64,000 nt of DNA from Tetramitus jugosus (taxonomy: Eukaryota > Heterolobosea > Eutetramitea > Acrasida > Vahlkampfiidae): positions 434,001-498,000 of the forward strand of contig OW569355.1 of NCBI GenBank assembly GCA_937625935.1, given 5' to 3'. Below the pieces are notes generated by a model. It saw only the letters and a program-made list of their open reading frames with translations. It was not told the origin of the DNA and did no database searches. The translations under genes were made by a program, and so were the position numbers. Positions 51,719-60,473 of the stretch are shown here, piece after piece. Positions within the stretch are counted from its first letter, which is position 1, and every line of letters begins with the position of its first letter.

Positions 51719-52648
51719 ATGGCACGCAAAACCAACAATACACCTAAGAAACAACAACCACAAAAGAAAAAGGTTGCACCAACAGCAGATGACGAAGAAC
51801 AACAAATTGTTGTTGAACAACCTACTGTAGCAGTCACCACCACCACCACCACAAAATCAACAACTACAAAACCAACAAAATCATCAACAGAATCATCAAA
51901 CAAAAAGTCACAAAAGAAATCTACCACAAAGAAACAAGCAATCACCACCACCACTACTACGAATGACAGTGACGATGAAGATGAAAAAATTGATCCAGAT
52001 GAGTTGAGCACCATTTTTAAGCAATTTGATAAGGCAAGTAACGCATTCGCTGGTAGACAAGTCGAAGAGGAAGCTGAAGAAGATGAGGCATCAAAGATAC
52101 AATTGACTGATGATGTAGTTCCTGAGAATGACAAGGACCTCGTCATAACAACCAACTCCAAGAGCAAAAAATATCAAGCTCCAAGTGTTCACTTCTTTAC
52201 TCATATTAAGAAACGGTTCTTGAAGATTCAAATCACATTGCACAAGATTCCTCAAAAGCACATGTTGTTGAACTTGGAAAATGATCATTTTTCGATTGAT
52301 ACCACTGGTTACACAAAAAAGATGTTCTTGGAGCGAAAGTATCCTGGATTGGTCAAGGTGGATCCATCGAACCCAAAGGCCGAATTGCTCAAGGGTGATA
52401 TTTTGACTGTTTGGGTGCCTATTGTCAGTATGCCACAAGCAACCTATGACAAGGAGTTGGCCATCATTGAGGGAAGAATCAAGGAAAAGACAATCAAGTT
52501 CCAGCCTGAAGTCAAGAAGATTATTGCCATTAGAGCAAAGCAAGCTGCAAAGAAATCGGAACAAAAGAAGAGAAGAAGAGAGAAGGAGATGTTCTATGAA
52601 CAAGGTCTCGATATCAAGAAGAACAAGAAACAAAAGACTTCCGAATAA
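51719..52648 (+). CDS. Basic, possibly nucleolar protein with CS/p23-like core
   Basis: A 309-residue protein starting at 51719. The first 90 residues are Lys, Thr and Gln rich (KKQQPQKKKV, T-runs encoded by ACC/ACT). An acidic segment follows, then a conserved-looking core at about 155-245: HFFTHIKKRFLKIQITLHKI, DHFSIDTTGYTKKMFLERKY and GDILTVWVPI. The strand pattern is like a CS/alpha-crystallin (p23) fold, but the match is weak and by eye. The C terminus is strongly basic (KKSEQKKRRREKE, KKNKKQKT), as in nucleolar proteins. I do not assign a family. Confidence 0.6.
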   Translation: MARKTNNTPKKQQPQKKKVAPTADDEEQQIVVEQPTVAVTTTTTTKSTTTKPTKSSTESSNKKSQKKSTTKKQAITTTTTTNDSDDEDEKIDPDELSTIFKQFDKASNAFAGRQVEEEAEEDEASKIQLTDDVVPENDKDLVITTNSKSKKYQAPSVHFFTHIKKRFLKIQITLHKIPQKHMLLNLENDHFSIDTTGYTKKMFLERKYPGLVKVDPSNPKAELLKGDILTVWVPIVSMPQATYDKELAIIEGRIKEKTIKFQPEVKKIIAIRAKQAAKKSEQKKRRREKEMFYEQGLDIKKNKKQKTSE

Positions 52649-52656
52649 AAAATCTT

Positions 52657-52741
52657 AGGACGCAATGTGAATCGAACACACGACCATAGGATGATGTTGC
52701 ATTATTTGCAATCCCATGCTCTACCGCTGAGCTATACCTCC
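52657..52741 (-). tRNA. tRNA-Cys(GCA) with a 13-base intron
   Basis: The reverse strand folds as a tRNA. The acceptor is GGAGGTA/TGCGTCC, the D arm GCTC-AGCGGTA-GAGC, the anticodon stem TGGGA/TCCTA, and the T arm GTGTG-TTCGATT-CACAT. The loop reads TTGCAA up to position 37, then 13 extra bases (ATAATGCAACATC) before position 38. That is the canonical nuclear intron site. Anticodon GCA and discriminator U73 agree on Cys. Position 4-69 is a G-G mismatch. The mature length is 72 without CCA. Confidence 0.9.
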
Positions 52742-52830
52742 GCTGATAATCGTCAAAAACGTCAAAAGTGACTCGAATCTGACTCGGAGAATTATGAGAT
52801 GTAGTCGTTTTAAAAAACAAGGTTGGTTGC

Positions 52831-54684
52831 CTAAACGCTAGAGAACTGACCGTCAATATTTACAATCATAATTGCTTGCTCAATTGCAGATTGTAGAGCT
52901 TCTTTTTTCGCATGAGAAAGATCCCAGACACCATCAGATTCTTCCAAGATTTGGTTTACAATTCTCTTTCCTCTATAATCCCACCTAAACACATTGTTCG
53001 TAACTTCCAATGTATCTTCCGATTTCAACTGTTCACTAAAGGGTTGATTATATTGCAGTAGAGAATGAACAAGTTCTTCTCGATCAATTTCTGCCTCTTT
53101 GGTCTTCTCTTTCACAACGAGGTTGTGGGCGTAGTCATACAGTATTTCTTTGACAGTTCCAGTTATCTGTTTCATCTTTGCTTTCATGCTAATGGATATT
53201 CCTTCCTCTCGACAGGACACTTCTGTTCGGTGTGACAGATAATCAGCCATTAAAATCTCAGTAATACCACCTCCAGGAACTATATCTTGACTAGTTACTA
53301 CACTGGAGAGTAGTGATAAAGCTTTTCGACACAATCTCTCCAAATCAGCTACCTTGTGCCTAAAATTGGTATGAAGAATGAGAGTTACTGGTAGGTTGTG
53401 ATCATTTTTCTTACCTTCTATCAGAATACAGCTGTTTCAATCAATTTAAGTGTTAGTCGAGAGTGTTGATAACTGGAATTATAGAGGCAACCATTCATAC
53501 CTTCTTCCACTGATCTGGATTTCTTTCATCCTTCCAATAAAACCTAGAGATTGATCGGCAATAGTAGTTGATAATTCACTCAGTATGGCTGCTTGGGTTG
53601 CTTCCTTAAAATGTTGAATATGTCTCAGAGATAACCGTTCTAAGGGAATAATTCCATATCTGATGAGAATTGTTTTAACATAGGGATGAATTGTTTTCTG
53701 AGATGCCACTATCCCAATATTCATTTCTTGTAGCTTCTTCGCGAATGTCTGATAAAAATCCAACCCCTTTTTATCAAGACTCTCTTCCGTTGTAGGTATG
53801 CTCGAGATGGTATCACTGATCAGTTGGATCTCGTTTTGTTTTGGGAATTTGTCAACTGCATCGAGATCAAGTATGATGTCATACAGCACTACTTTACAAT
53901 CACATATTTCTGTACTCTGGGTCACGTGCCTAACTTCTATCGGCATAGTCATATCTAACAGAGCTCCATCAACGATTTTGGTTTGAGTGATATCTGCATT
54001 AGAGCTAACAATTGTTGATAGTCTAATGTTAGCAACTATCGAGTTGTTCGTCAATCTCTTCGGGTTGCTCGATGCCACTTTTGACAGAGAGTGATAAAAG
54101 GCTTTCACCAGCTGTATAGATAAGATTTGTCTCTCCTTTTCTTGCATGTTTACCAACTGGTTAGAGGCAAACATTGAGCTCAAAAATTGGGAAAGCGAAA
54201 CGATATCATTGATATTCAACTGACGTCTCCTCATCATTCTTTTGTTGAAAAATTCATCAATCCAACTCAAAATATTTCGGAAGCATACTTCTACTTCCAA
54301 GCTCGAAAAGGCAGGGCGTTCTTGAATCACAGTATTGTCAATAGCATAGAAAGACTGAGATTGAGGAGAAATGTTGTGCTTCAAGTTCAGCAAATCCATG
54401 ACCAGTCTCGTACAATAGAACAAAAAAGAGTATCCATGATCATGATAAGCTCTGTTGTGGGATCTGAGAGCTTGACTCAATATCTTTGCAATCGGGTGCT
54501 CAAATGCCAACTGATCCATCATCAGTTCGCTCGAGCAAACAAAGTCAAAGTCTGCATTCGATCGCAACCCTCTTTTCACCATGTGAATCTTTCCTAATGG
54601 ACCGATAGAGCTAGCAGATAGCTCATTCAGTGTTCGACAAATGTTCAACGTTTGTTGTTGAAGTTCATTCCATTCTCTGTTCAT
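52831..54684 (-). CDS. BBS/MKKS-type divergent group II chaperonin
   Basis: The simple two-exon model is 53501-54684 and 52831-53359 with a 141-bp GTATGA intron, in phase, giving 570 residues. The equatorial domain begins with a CCT-like TLNELSASSIGPLGKIHMVK and EHPIAKILSQALRSHNRAYH. The GDGTTS nucleotide motif of CCT is lost (HDHGYSF). The apical part has KIVDGALLDMTMPIEVRHVT and the C-terminal part DIVPGGGITEILMA. Loss of catalytic motifs with retention of the fold is typical of MKKS/BBS6, BBS10 and BBS12, which assemble the BBSome for cilia. Which of the three cannot be told. A 17-base stretch within the intron (CTGTATTCTGATAGAAG) flanked by AG and GT could be a micro-exon, but it breaks the frame as read. 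Confidence 0.7.
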
Positions 54685-54845
54685 TTTCTTGGTCCAGGAT
54701 TGTTCAAGATGCGGAATATTCTTCAGTTGAATTTCCGATCACCAACTGTTCCCCGAACAAAAAAAACCCCTTTCATCAGCTTCCAGTAACAGCGATTGTG
54801 AAACAACAAACACACAAAAAAACTCTCCAACAATCATCATCAAAC

Positions 54846-56216
54846 ATGAGCGATCAAAGTACCAAGAAGCACCTTGTTCACGCCATTCTAAATTTCTTGT
54901 CAAACGAGACCGAAGTCGATGCAGATGGCTTGTCCGTTGCCTCTCAAGTCATTAGTGACTCTTACTCTGTTGATTCCAGTGACTCTACATTGGAATTGCC
55001 ATCCAATTATTCATTGTTGGATGTGTTCAATGCTGGTCTCTCTTCACTAAACATTCCTTTTGCTGCACCAGCACAACAACAACAAACATCATCATCATCA
55101 TCATCCGTTGAACAACAACAGGACGATTTGGACAATAATCCAAAGTATCAAGCATTTATCAAACAATTGTCAGACATGGGATACTTTAACAATTGCGATG
55201 AAGAACAAAAGAAGCAAAGAATTGAGAAGGCAAAGGAAAAGTTTTTGGTTCGCTCAAAAACAACCACATCATCTGCTGCTTCTGCTTCTGCACCAGTTGA
55301 AGTTGATTCCGTGACTGCTGAAAAGTACAAGACTGAGGGCAATGATCACTTGAAACAAAAGCAATACAAGTCGGCTGTCGAGTCTTACAAGAAGGCCATT
55401 CAAGCTGATCCAACCAATGCCATCTACCCTGCCAACATGGGTGCTGCTTACATGCAAATGAATGATTTTGAGAGTGCTGAACAATGTTGCAAGAAGGCTA
55501 TTGAGATTGATCCAAAGTACGGAAAGGCTCGCAGTCGTCTCGCTCTCATTTATCAACGCAAGGGCAAGAACAAGGATGCTATTGCTCAATTGGAAGAAGC
55601 TCTCAAGCATGATTCAAGCAATGAAGAGTACAAGAACAAGTTGACCGAGTTGAGAAATTTGTCTAGTCCAGCATCCTCTCCTGCTGCTGCCTCTAATCCA
55701 TTTGCTGCCATGATGGGTGGCGGTGGTGGTAATCCACTCGCTGCAATGATGGGCGGTGGTGGTGGTGGTAATCCACTTGCTGCCATGATGGGCGGTGGCG
55801 GTGGTGGTAATCCATTTGGTGGATTGGCAAGCATGATGGGCGGTGGCGGTGGCGGTATGCCAGATTTCGGTGCCATGTTGAGCAACCCTGAATTCATGAG
55901 AACCGCAATGGACTTGATGCAACGACCAGAAATGCAATCAATGGTTCAGAATATGATGGGTGGTTTCATGCCAGGAGGAAATGATCAGGGTGCTGGTGAG
56001 AATCCGTTGGGACTCGACGACGCTGCCCTCGAAAAGGTGTTGGAAGATCCAGAAGTACAAAACAATCCAAAGTTGAAGCAAATCTTCGAAGAGTGTCGCG
56101 AGAAGGGTCTCAACCACTCTCTTCAATACCTGTCCGATCCGGATGTCGTTAACTTTATGACCGGTTTTGTTCAGAGACGACTCGGCAATCCAAACAACAT
56201 GGAAGACGAAAATTAG
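54846..56216 (+). CDS. SGT, small glutamine-rich TPR co-chaperone
   Basis: A 456-residue protein starting at an ATG at 54846 (MSDQSTKKHLVHAI). The longer frame upstream runs through the 5' flank. The N-terminal dimerisation domain, residues 1-80, resembles SGTA, which binds Get4/5-Ubl4A. Three TPRs lie at about 160-265: EKYKTEGNDHLKQKQYKSAV, PANMGAAYMQMNDFESAEQC and ARSRLALIYQRKGKNKDAIA. They carry the carboxylate-clamp spacing for Hsp70/Hsp90 tails. A Met/Gly/Asn-rich region follows. A C-terminal STI1-like domain ends the protein (LEKVLEDPEVQNNPKLKQIF), longer than in human SGTA and somewhat like Hip. SGT guides tail-anchored proteins in the cytosol. Its start is 161 bases from that of the divergent BBS-type gene. 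Confidence 0.85.
   Translation: MSDQSTKKHLVHAILNFLSNETEVDADGLSVASQVISDSYSVDSSDSTLELPSNYSLLDVFNAGLSSLNIPFAAPAQQQQTSSSSSSVEQQQDDLDNNPKYQAFIKQLSDMGYFNNCDEEQKKQRIEKAKEKFLVRSKTTTSSAASASAPVEVDSVTAEKYKTEGNDHLKQKQYKSAVESYKKAIQADPTNAIYPANMGAAYMQMNDFESAEQCCKKAIEIDPKYGKARSRLALIYQRKGKNKDAIAQLEEALKHDSSNEEYKNKLTELRNLSSPASSPAAASNPFAAMMGGGGGNPLAAMMGGGGGGNPLAAMMGGGGGGNPFGGLASMMGGGGGGMPDFGAMLSNPEFMRTAMDLMQRPEMQSMVQNMMGGFMPGGNDQGAGENPLGLDDAALEKVLEDPEVQNNPKLKQIFEECREKGLNHSLQYLSDPDVVNFMTGFVQRRLGNPNNMEDEN
55695..55857 (+). repeat. Tandem Met/Gly-rich coding repeat in SGT
   Basis: Four imperfect units of about 40-45 bases encode NP(L/F)AAMMGGGGGG. The first units differ mainly in third positions and by single GGT codons, which suggests recent slippage growth. 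Confidence 0.85.
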
Positions 56217-56364
56217 AGAATAAAAACTTTCAGCTCACAACCTTCACAATTTGTCGTCTGAACAGGACCTGCACTCCAAGGTTCAAAAGTCTTTCATCGA
56301 CCTTTTCCTCTTCGAAGTAAAAACGGTGTGAATAAAAAATAAAACCAGGGAAGCTGGTTAACAA

Positions 56365-58302
56365 ATGGTGATCCGTAAACAATCATTCTGCCCGAGCGGC
56401 AAAGTGAATCCTGACCAACATTTCTTCGTGAGTCCAGTTGAATGGAACAAAGAACACTTACTCTCCAGACTTCTGTTACCTAATCAGTTTGTCTCTTTTG
56501 TTGCTCCTAGTCAAACTGGCAAAACAACAAGAGTCCATACACTGATTAAACAATTATGTCCAGAGAAGGACGTTTTTCCCATCTATGTTGATCTTTCGCT
56601 GTATGAGCCTCTTATGGGAAGGAGTCTCTTTGAACAATTTGTAGAGATGATCAAAAATAATATTGAACTCATAACTGCTCAGAAGATGGCCATTGCACCC
56701 ACGAATTGGCAGCAGTTATTTGCGAAGGATATGTCAGACAAATGGTATTTTGGAAAGGATGTTATACTATTGATAGACGAAGTGGATATATTGGCCAGAG
56801 TACCACAAGAAGAACGAGAATCATTTTTGACCAACATGCGTGCTCACAAGCAGGCTTCATTTCCAACTTGTTTACGATCATGTCTTATTGTTACAAACTG
56901 GGTTGGTTCGTACATGAATGATACTCTTGGTGCTTCACCGTTTATTATTAGCTCTCGAATTACAGCGCCATACTTTTCCCTAAATGATGTAAGACAGCTG
57001 TTCCAACAGTACATACAACAGGAGAATGCTAAGATTGACGACAGAATTATTGAAACAATTTATGAGCAAACATCTGGAGCACCAGGCTTAGTAGCAATGT
57101 ATGGAGAAAGTCTAGATAAGTTTAGAGTACGTCTCAATCGTGACCCTACATACTCAGAATGGTTTACATTCTGCAATTCGAGACCGTTTTTCGATATGAT
57201 CGAACAATATCCAAACTATCGCAAAATGACGCAATACATGCACAGAGAAGACATACAGATTGTACTCATGAAGAAGCTCTACAAAAAAATACTTCCTACA
57301 ACAATTCCAGAAGATTTATACAGAACAAATATATTGAAGATCGACAAAGAATATGCAAATCCATTTGTTCAATTAATGGTAGCGAACCAGTTTAATTCCA
57401 TACCAGAGAGTCCAGACTATTACCCAGTCCCTTATAAAGGTGATCACATTGACTTTCTGAAAATCATCATTGATTCTATAACATATATCAATCAAGCAGA
57501 GATTCTGGGAGCAACCCCTCGAAAAAGTAACAAATGCAACAACAAAGCTCCGCCAGGTCCCAAAGAGATTGTATATATCCTTGCATTCAGAAGAGCAATT
57601 GAATACTTACTAAATAACCTATGCAATGTCGTATTAGCAGCTGAAGAGGATGTCGGAAAGCTGTCGTGTGATATGATTGTGAACCTACTCTCTGAGAAAA
57701 TTGCAGTGGAACATGGAGCCAATTTGATTGTTTCCCGAACTAATCATCAGCGAGATAGTGTGAATCATCATGTTAAAGCCCAAGCAGAGAAATATCACGA
57801 TGGGCTAAAAGCGAATCAAACATGGGTGATTAATTGGACTACTGTACCAAACGGTAATGATGCTACTTCTGTAGAATATTACTTTCCAAAATCTAATCAT
57901 GTGAATGTGGTCTATGTGTACCATGATCTGCTGTTCACTAAGATTCAAGTGGTCTCAGAAAATAACTCCCAAACTATCGAACGAGCACATCGATTTATAG
58001 ATAGGCTAAGGACAGGAGAGTCTCGTACAAAGAGACCCAGAATATCTTATGACCTAGACAGTCGAATGACGAGTACCAGCAACTTCAACGTTAAAGATTG
58101 GATTAGTGGAGTATTAGGTGAATCCTGTTCAGAAGAAGAACTTGACGTTCTTGTCTTGGCATTTACAAAAGCAGAGTACGACACACCAGATGCCATTAGA
58201 AATTTAAGTGATGAACAATTCAATGAAATTACGAAATTCCATAATGGATCAGTTAAAACAGCTAGAAAGAAAAAAATTATGGCAGCAAGCATGAGATTGT
58301 AA
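56365..58302 (+). CDS. Crinkler-like P-loop NTPase with possible C-terminal nuclease fold
   Basis: A 645-residue protein starting at 56365. Residues about 25-270 are a AAA/STAND-like ATPase: Walker A FVAPSQTGKTTRVHTLI near 48-60, Walker B DVILLIDEVDILA near 133-145 and sensor-like SCLIVTNWVGSY. The region about 430-560 (LIVSRTNHQRDSVNHHVKAQ, TWVINWTTV, HVNVVYVYHDLLFTKIQVV) resembles the restriction-endonuclease-like domain that follows the NTPase in many Crinkler-type proteins of early-branching eukaryotes. Its D/E-x-K residues are not obvious. The last 65 residues (SCSEEELDVLVLAFTKAEYD) look SAM-like. Such proteins are thought to act in conflict or host interaction. No secretion signal is present. 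The assignment rests on pattern memory and needs a profile search. Confidence 0.5.
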   Translation: MVIRKQSFCPSGKVNPDQHFFVSPVEWNKEHLLSRLLLPNQFVSFVAPSQTGKTTRVHTLIKQLCPEKDVFPIYVDLSLYEPLMGRSLFEQFVEMIKNNIELITAQKMAIAPTNWQQLFAKDMSDKWYFGKDVILLIDEVDILARVPQEERESFLTNMRAHKQASFPTCLRSCLIVTNWVGSYMNDTLGASPFIISSRITAPYFSLNDVRQLFQQYIQQENAKIDDRIIETIYEQTSGAPGLVAMYGESLDKFRVRLNRDPTYSEWFTFCNSRPFFDMIEQYPNYRKMTQYMHREDIQIVLMKKLYKKILPTTIPEDLYRTNILKIDKEYANPFVQLMVANQFNSIPESPDYYPVPYKGDHIDFLKIIIDSITYINQAEILGATPRKSNKCNNKAPPGPKEIVYILAFRRAIEYLLNNLCNVVLAAEEDVGKLSCDMIVNLLSEKIAVEHGANLIVSRTNHQRDSVNHHVKAQAEKYHDGLKANQTWVINWTTVPNGNDATSVEYYFPKSNHVNVVYVYHDLLFTKIQVVSENNSQTIERAHRFIDRLRTGESRTKRPRISYDLDSRMTSTSNFNVKDWISGVLGESCSEEELDVLVLAFTKAEYDTPDAIRNLSDEQFNEITKFHNGSVKTARKKKIMAASMRL

Positions 58303-58476
58303 TAGATATTTTGTGAGTCTTGACTTAGATTCAACTAAAGGAACTAAATTTGCTTTCATTGATGTGTTCTGTTTGAGGTATGGAGAAGATGTTGAAGATG
58401 CACTTCCAAAAGCTCGAAGGAATTGCGATCAAACAATTTGGTGCCGAGAATTAAAAAAATCAAAAACGCAATCAAA

Positions 58477-59508
58477 ATGCCCTCACTTTCTTTGATCAGC
58501 TCAGATGAACTCAGCACAGTTCTTTCATTCTTGGATCTCGATGAAATCTTGAGTTGTGCTCTCGTATCCAAAGCTTGGAAGGAAGCGGTGGATAGCTATG
58601 GCTGGGAAGGCATCTATCAACAATTAGACTGTTTTTCCATGTTTACAAAAGACGAACAGGAACACATGTTGACTCAATTAGGATCCAAACTCTCCTTGCC
58701 ACGAAACCAAGTCCTCAAACGAGTTGTCATTCCAAAGTTGTCCGGAATACAATTGACCAGTGCACAAAAGTCCGGGGTTGCCTCTGCTTTCTGCTTACCG
58801 CAGACTCTAGTGAAGGAGTACGCAAAACTATCGACTCTCAATGAAACAACAGTTCAAATGTGGTTCAAGCTCTCTTCAGCATCAGAAGATGCGTTTGGTG
58901 GAGGCGTGTTGTTTGGTGTTCAGAATGGTTCATTTAGCACAGGTTCGGCCTTTGTTCCACTTCTCTATGTGTCGACAGATTGTACCTTGATGGGAGGCTT
59001 TTGGATGAAATCGAGCCGTGAGTCCTATCCCAGAGGAAATGTGATTGGATCGAGCCGATTGGAGCCTGGTGTGATGTACCATGCGTCTCTGGTGGGTGAT
59101 CACGATGGATACAAGCTCTATCTCAACGGTAATCTTGTGAAGCACATCGAAGGAGAGATTGATATGTTGACACATTCGTTGTCCCATGGTCAGATTGCCA
59201 GTGGCTTGTGTGATCAATGGGCACTAACAAGAATGAACTATTTCACCAATTGTTATACATTCTCCGGAACAATCATGGATATACAAATGTACAACAAAGC
59301 TCTCTCAGCTCAAGAGATCAAAGAAACAATGTGGTCATCAGATGTCATCCCAAAGGATAATAGATTGGCAACGTGGCGCATGTTTCCCAAGAATTACTTC
59401 TCGACAGACGTCGACCTTGAACCGAAAACAATTGGCAAAAGTAATGTCATTCTCCGTAACAAGGTCTCACTGTTTCAGTCCCTACTAGTGAATCCTCCCA
59501 CCTATTAA
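58477..59508 (+). CDS. F-box protein with LamG-like lectin-fold domain
   Basis: A 343-residue protein. The ATG at 58477 is used because the longer frame begins with TTG. Residues about 3-45 are an F-box (ISSDELSTVLSFLDLDEILS, CALVSKAWKEAV), the part that binds Skp1 in SCF ubiquitin ligases. Residues about 120-310 have the features of a concanavalin/LamG-like sandwich: TVQMWFKLSS, GVMYHASLVGDHDGYKLYLN and NCYTFSGTIMDIQMYNKALS. This could be the substrate-binding part, perhaps for glycans as in Fbs-type F-box proteins, although the fold here is a different one. There is no membrane segment. Confidence 0.7.
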   Translation: MPSLSLISSDELSTVLSFLDLDEILSCALVSKAWKEAVDSYGWEGIYQQLDCFSMFTKDEQEHMLTQLGSKLSLPRNQVLKRVVIPKLSGIQLTSAQKSGVASAFCLPQTLVKEYAKLSTLNETTVQMWFKLSSASEDAFGGGVLFGVQNGSFSTGSAFVPLLYVSTDCTLMGGFWMKSSRESYPRGNVIGSSRLEPGVMYHASLVGDHDGYKLYLNGNLVKHIEGEIDMLTHSLSHGQIASGLCDQWALTRMNYFTNCYTFSGTIMDIQMYNKALSAQEIKETMWSSDVIPKDNRLATWRMFPKNYFSTDVDLEPKTIGKSNVILRNKVSLFQSLLVNPPTY

Positions 59509-59571
59509 AGTAATTACTCCCTGGAACTGGAAGCAAGCATAGAGCTGTTAAGTTTATTTGGATAATGAACA

Positions 59572-60348
59572 CTATCTCTTTGTGGGTGATTTGCTCTTGG
59601 CTCTCTTCTTCCTCTTCACAGGTTTTTCATGTATCTTTGTGTTACTGAGACATGCTTTGATAAACTTTTCATAGAATATCACCTTCTCTGGTTCTGTCTG
59701 TTGGTTCGGTTCCCCGGTTGACCCCTTATCGGATGAACTATTCACTGTTGCAGTACTCATCTTTGGAATAGGTGGAATCAGCTCTCCAAATGTATTCACA
59801 ATGTCTTCGATCTCCTCCAATGAGATGTCATTGGGATCTCCATATGAGGAGAGAATGTGTCGAAAGTTGGACACTGTCAAGTACCCATGCTGGTCTGGGT
59901 CGTATATTTCAAATGCTCTCAACAGTGTCTTCTTGTCATCATAATCTGGGCAGTCACACTTTGCCATAAACAATAAAAACTTCTCCAAGGATAGAAACTC
60001 TCCAGACAGTTCTAACTGCTCCATGTATTGCTTTAATTGTCTCTCTGAAGGGTTCTTCAGCAGTGCTCTCATCACTGTTCCCAGATTCTTTGCCAGAATA
60101 TGTTTCTTTGGTTTCGTTACTTCCCACATTTTAAAGGTAATTGTGTAAAGTTTCACCAAATCGGGAGACAATTCACTCTTTCTCCTGGATTCTACTCGAC
60201 TGGAAGAAAGCTCTTGGGAATTGGGTCTTGTGTCCTGAGTTGTTGCAGATCGAGCACTACCAGTGTCATTGACTGCATTGCTCTCAAAATTAGGATTCAT
60301 GTTGGAAGCAAGAGTATTTCCTTCACTAGTGTCCCCTTCTTCACTCAT
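59572..60348 (-). CDS. EF-hand (calmodulin-like) protein
   Basis: A 258-residue protein with its ATG at 60348. After a disordered N terminus of about 60 residues, the middle follows the EF-hand superfamily pattern: KLYTITFKMWEVTKPKKHIL, NLGTVMRALLKNPSERQLKQ, FLSLEKFLLFM, LLRAFEIYDPDQHGYLTVSN and FRHILSSYGD. Only the third loop (YDPDQHGYLTVSN) keeps most calcium ligands, and the others look inactive. A linker and a basic tail (KRKKRAKSKSPTKR) end it. The layout recalls centrin-like or troponin-C-like proteins, and no specific role can be given. It faces the F-box gene 3' end. Confidence 0.75.
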   Translation of the reverse strand: MSEEGDTSEGNTLASNMNPNFESNAVNDTGSARSATTQDTRPNSQELSSSRVESRRKSELSPDLVKLYTITFKMWEVTKPKKHILAKNLGTVMRALLKNPSERQLKQYMEQLELSGEFLSLEKFLLFMAKCDCPDYDDKKTLLRAFEIYDPDQHGYLTVSNFRHILSSYGDPNDISLEEIEDIVNTFGELIPPIPKMSTATVNSSSDKGSTGEPNQQTEPEKVIFYEKFIKACLSNTKIHEKPVKRKKRAKSKSPTKR

Positions 60349-60473
60349 TCTTGGTGCCAATCAAGTTCTGTTGTCCATCCGTAAATTGCATCGATCAAAA
60401 ATCTCCGTCTCACACAAAAAAACTTGTGCAAAAAACCGACAAAAAAAAACCACAAAAAAGCTTTTTCGTATTC

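Noticed and set aside
54630-54845. Extended N terminus for SGT
   Set aside because: It overlaps the start of the divergent chaperonin gene, and the ATG at 54846 matches the known SGT start.
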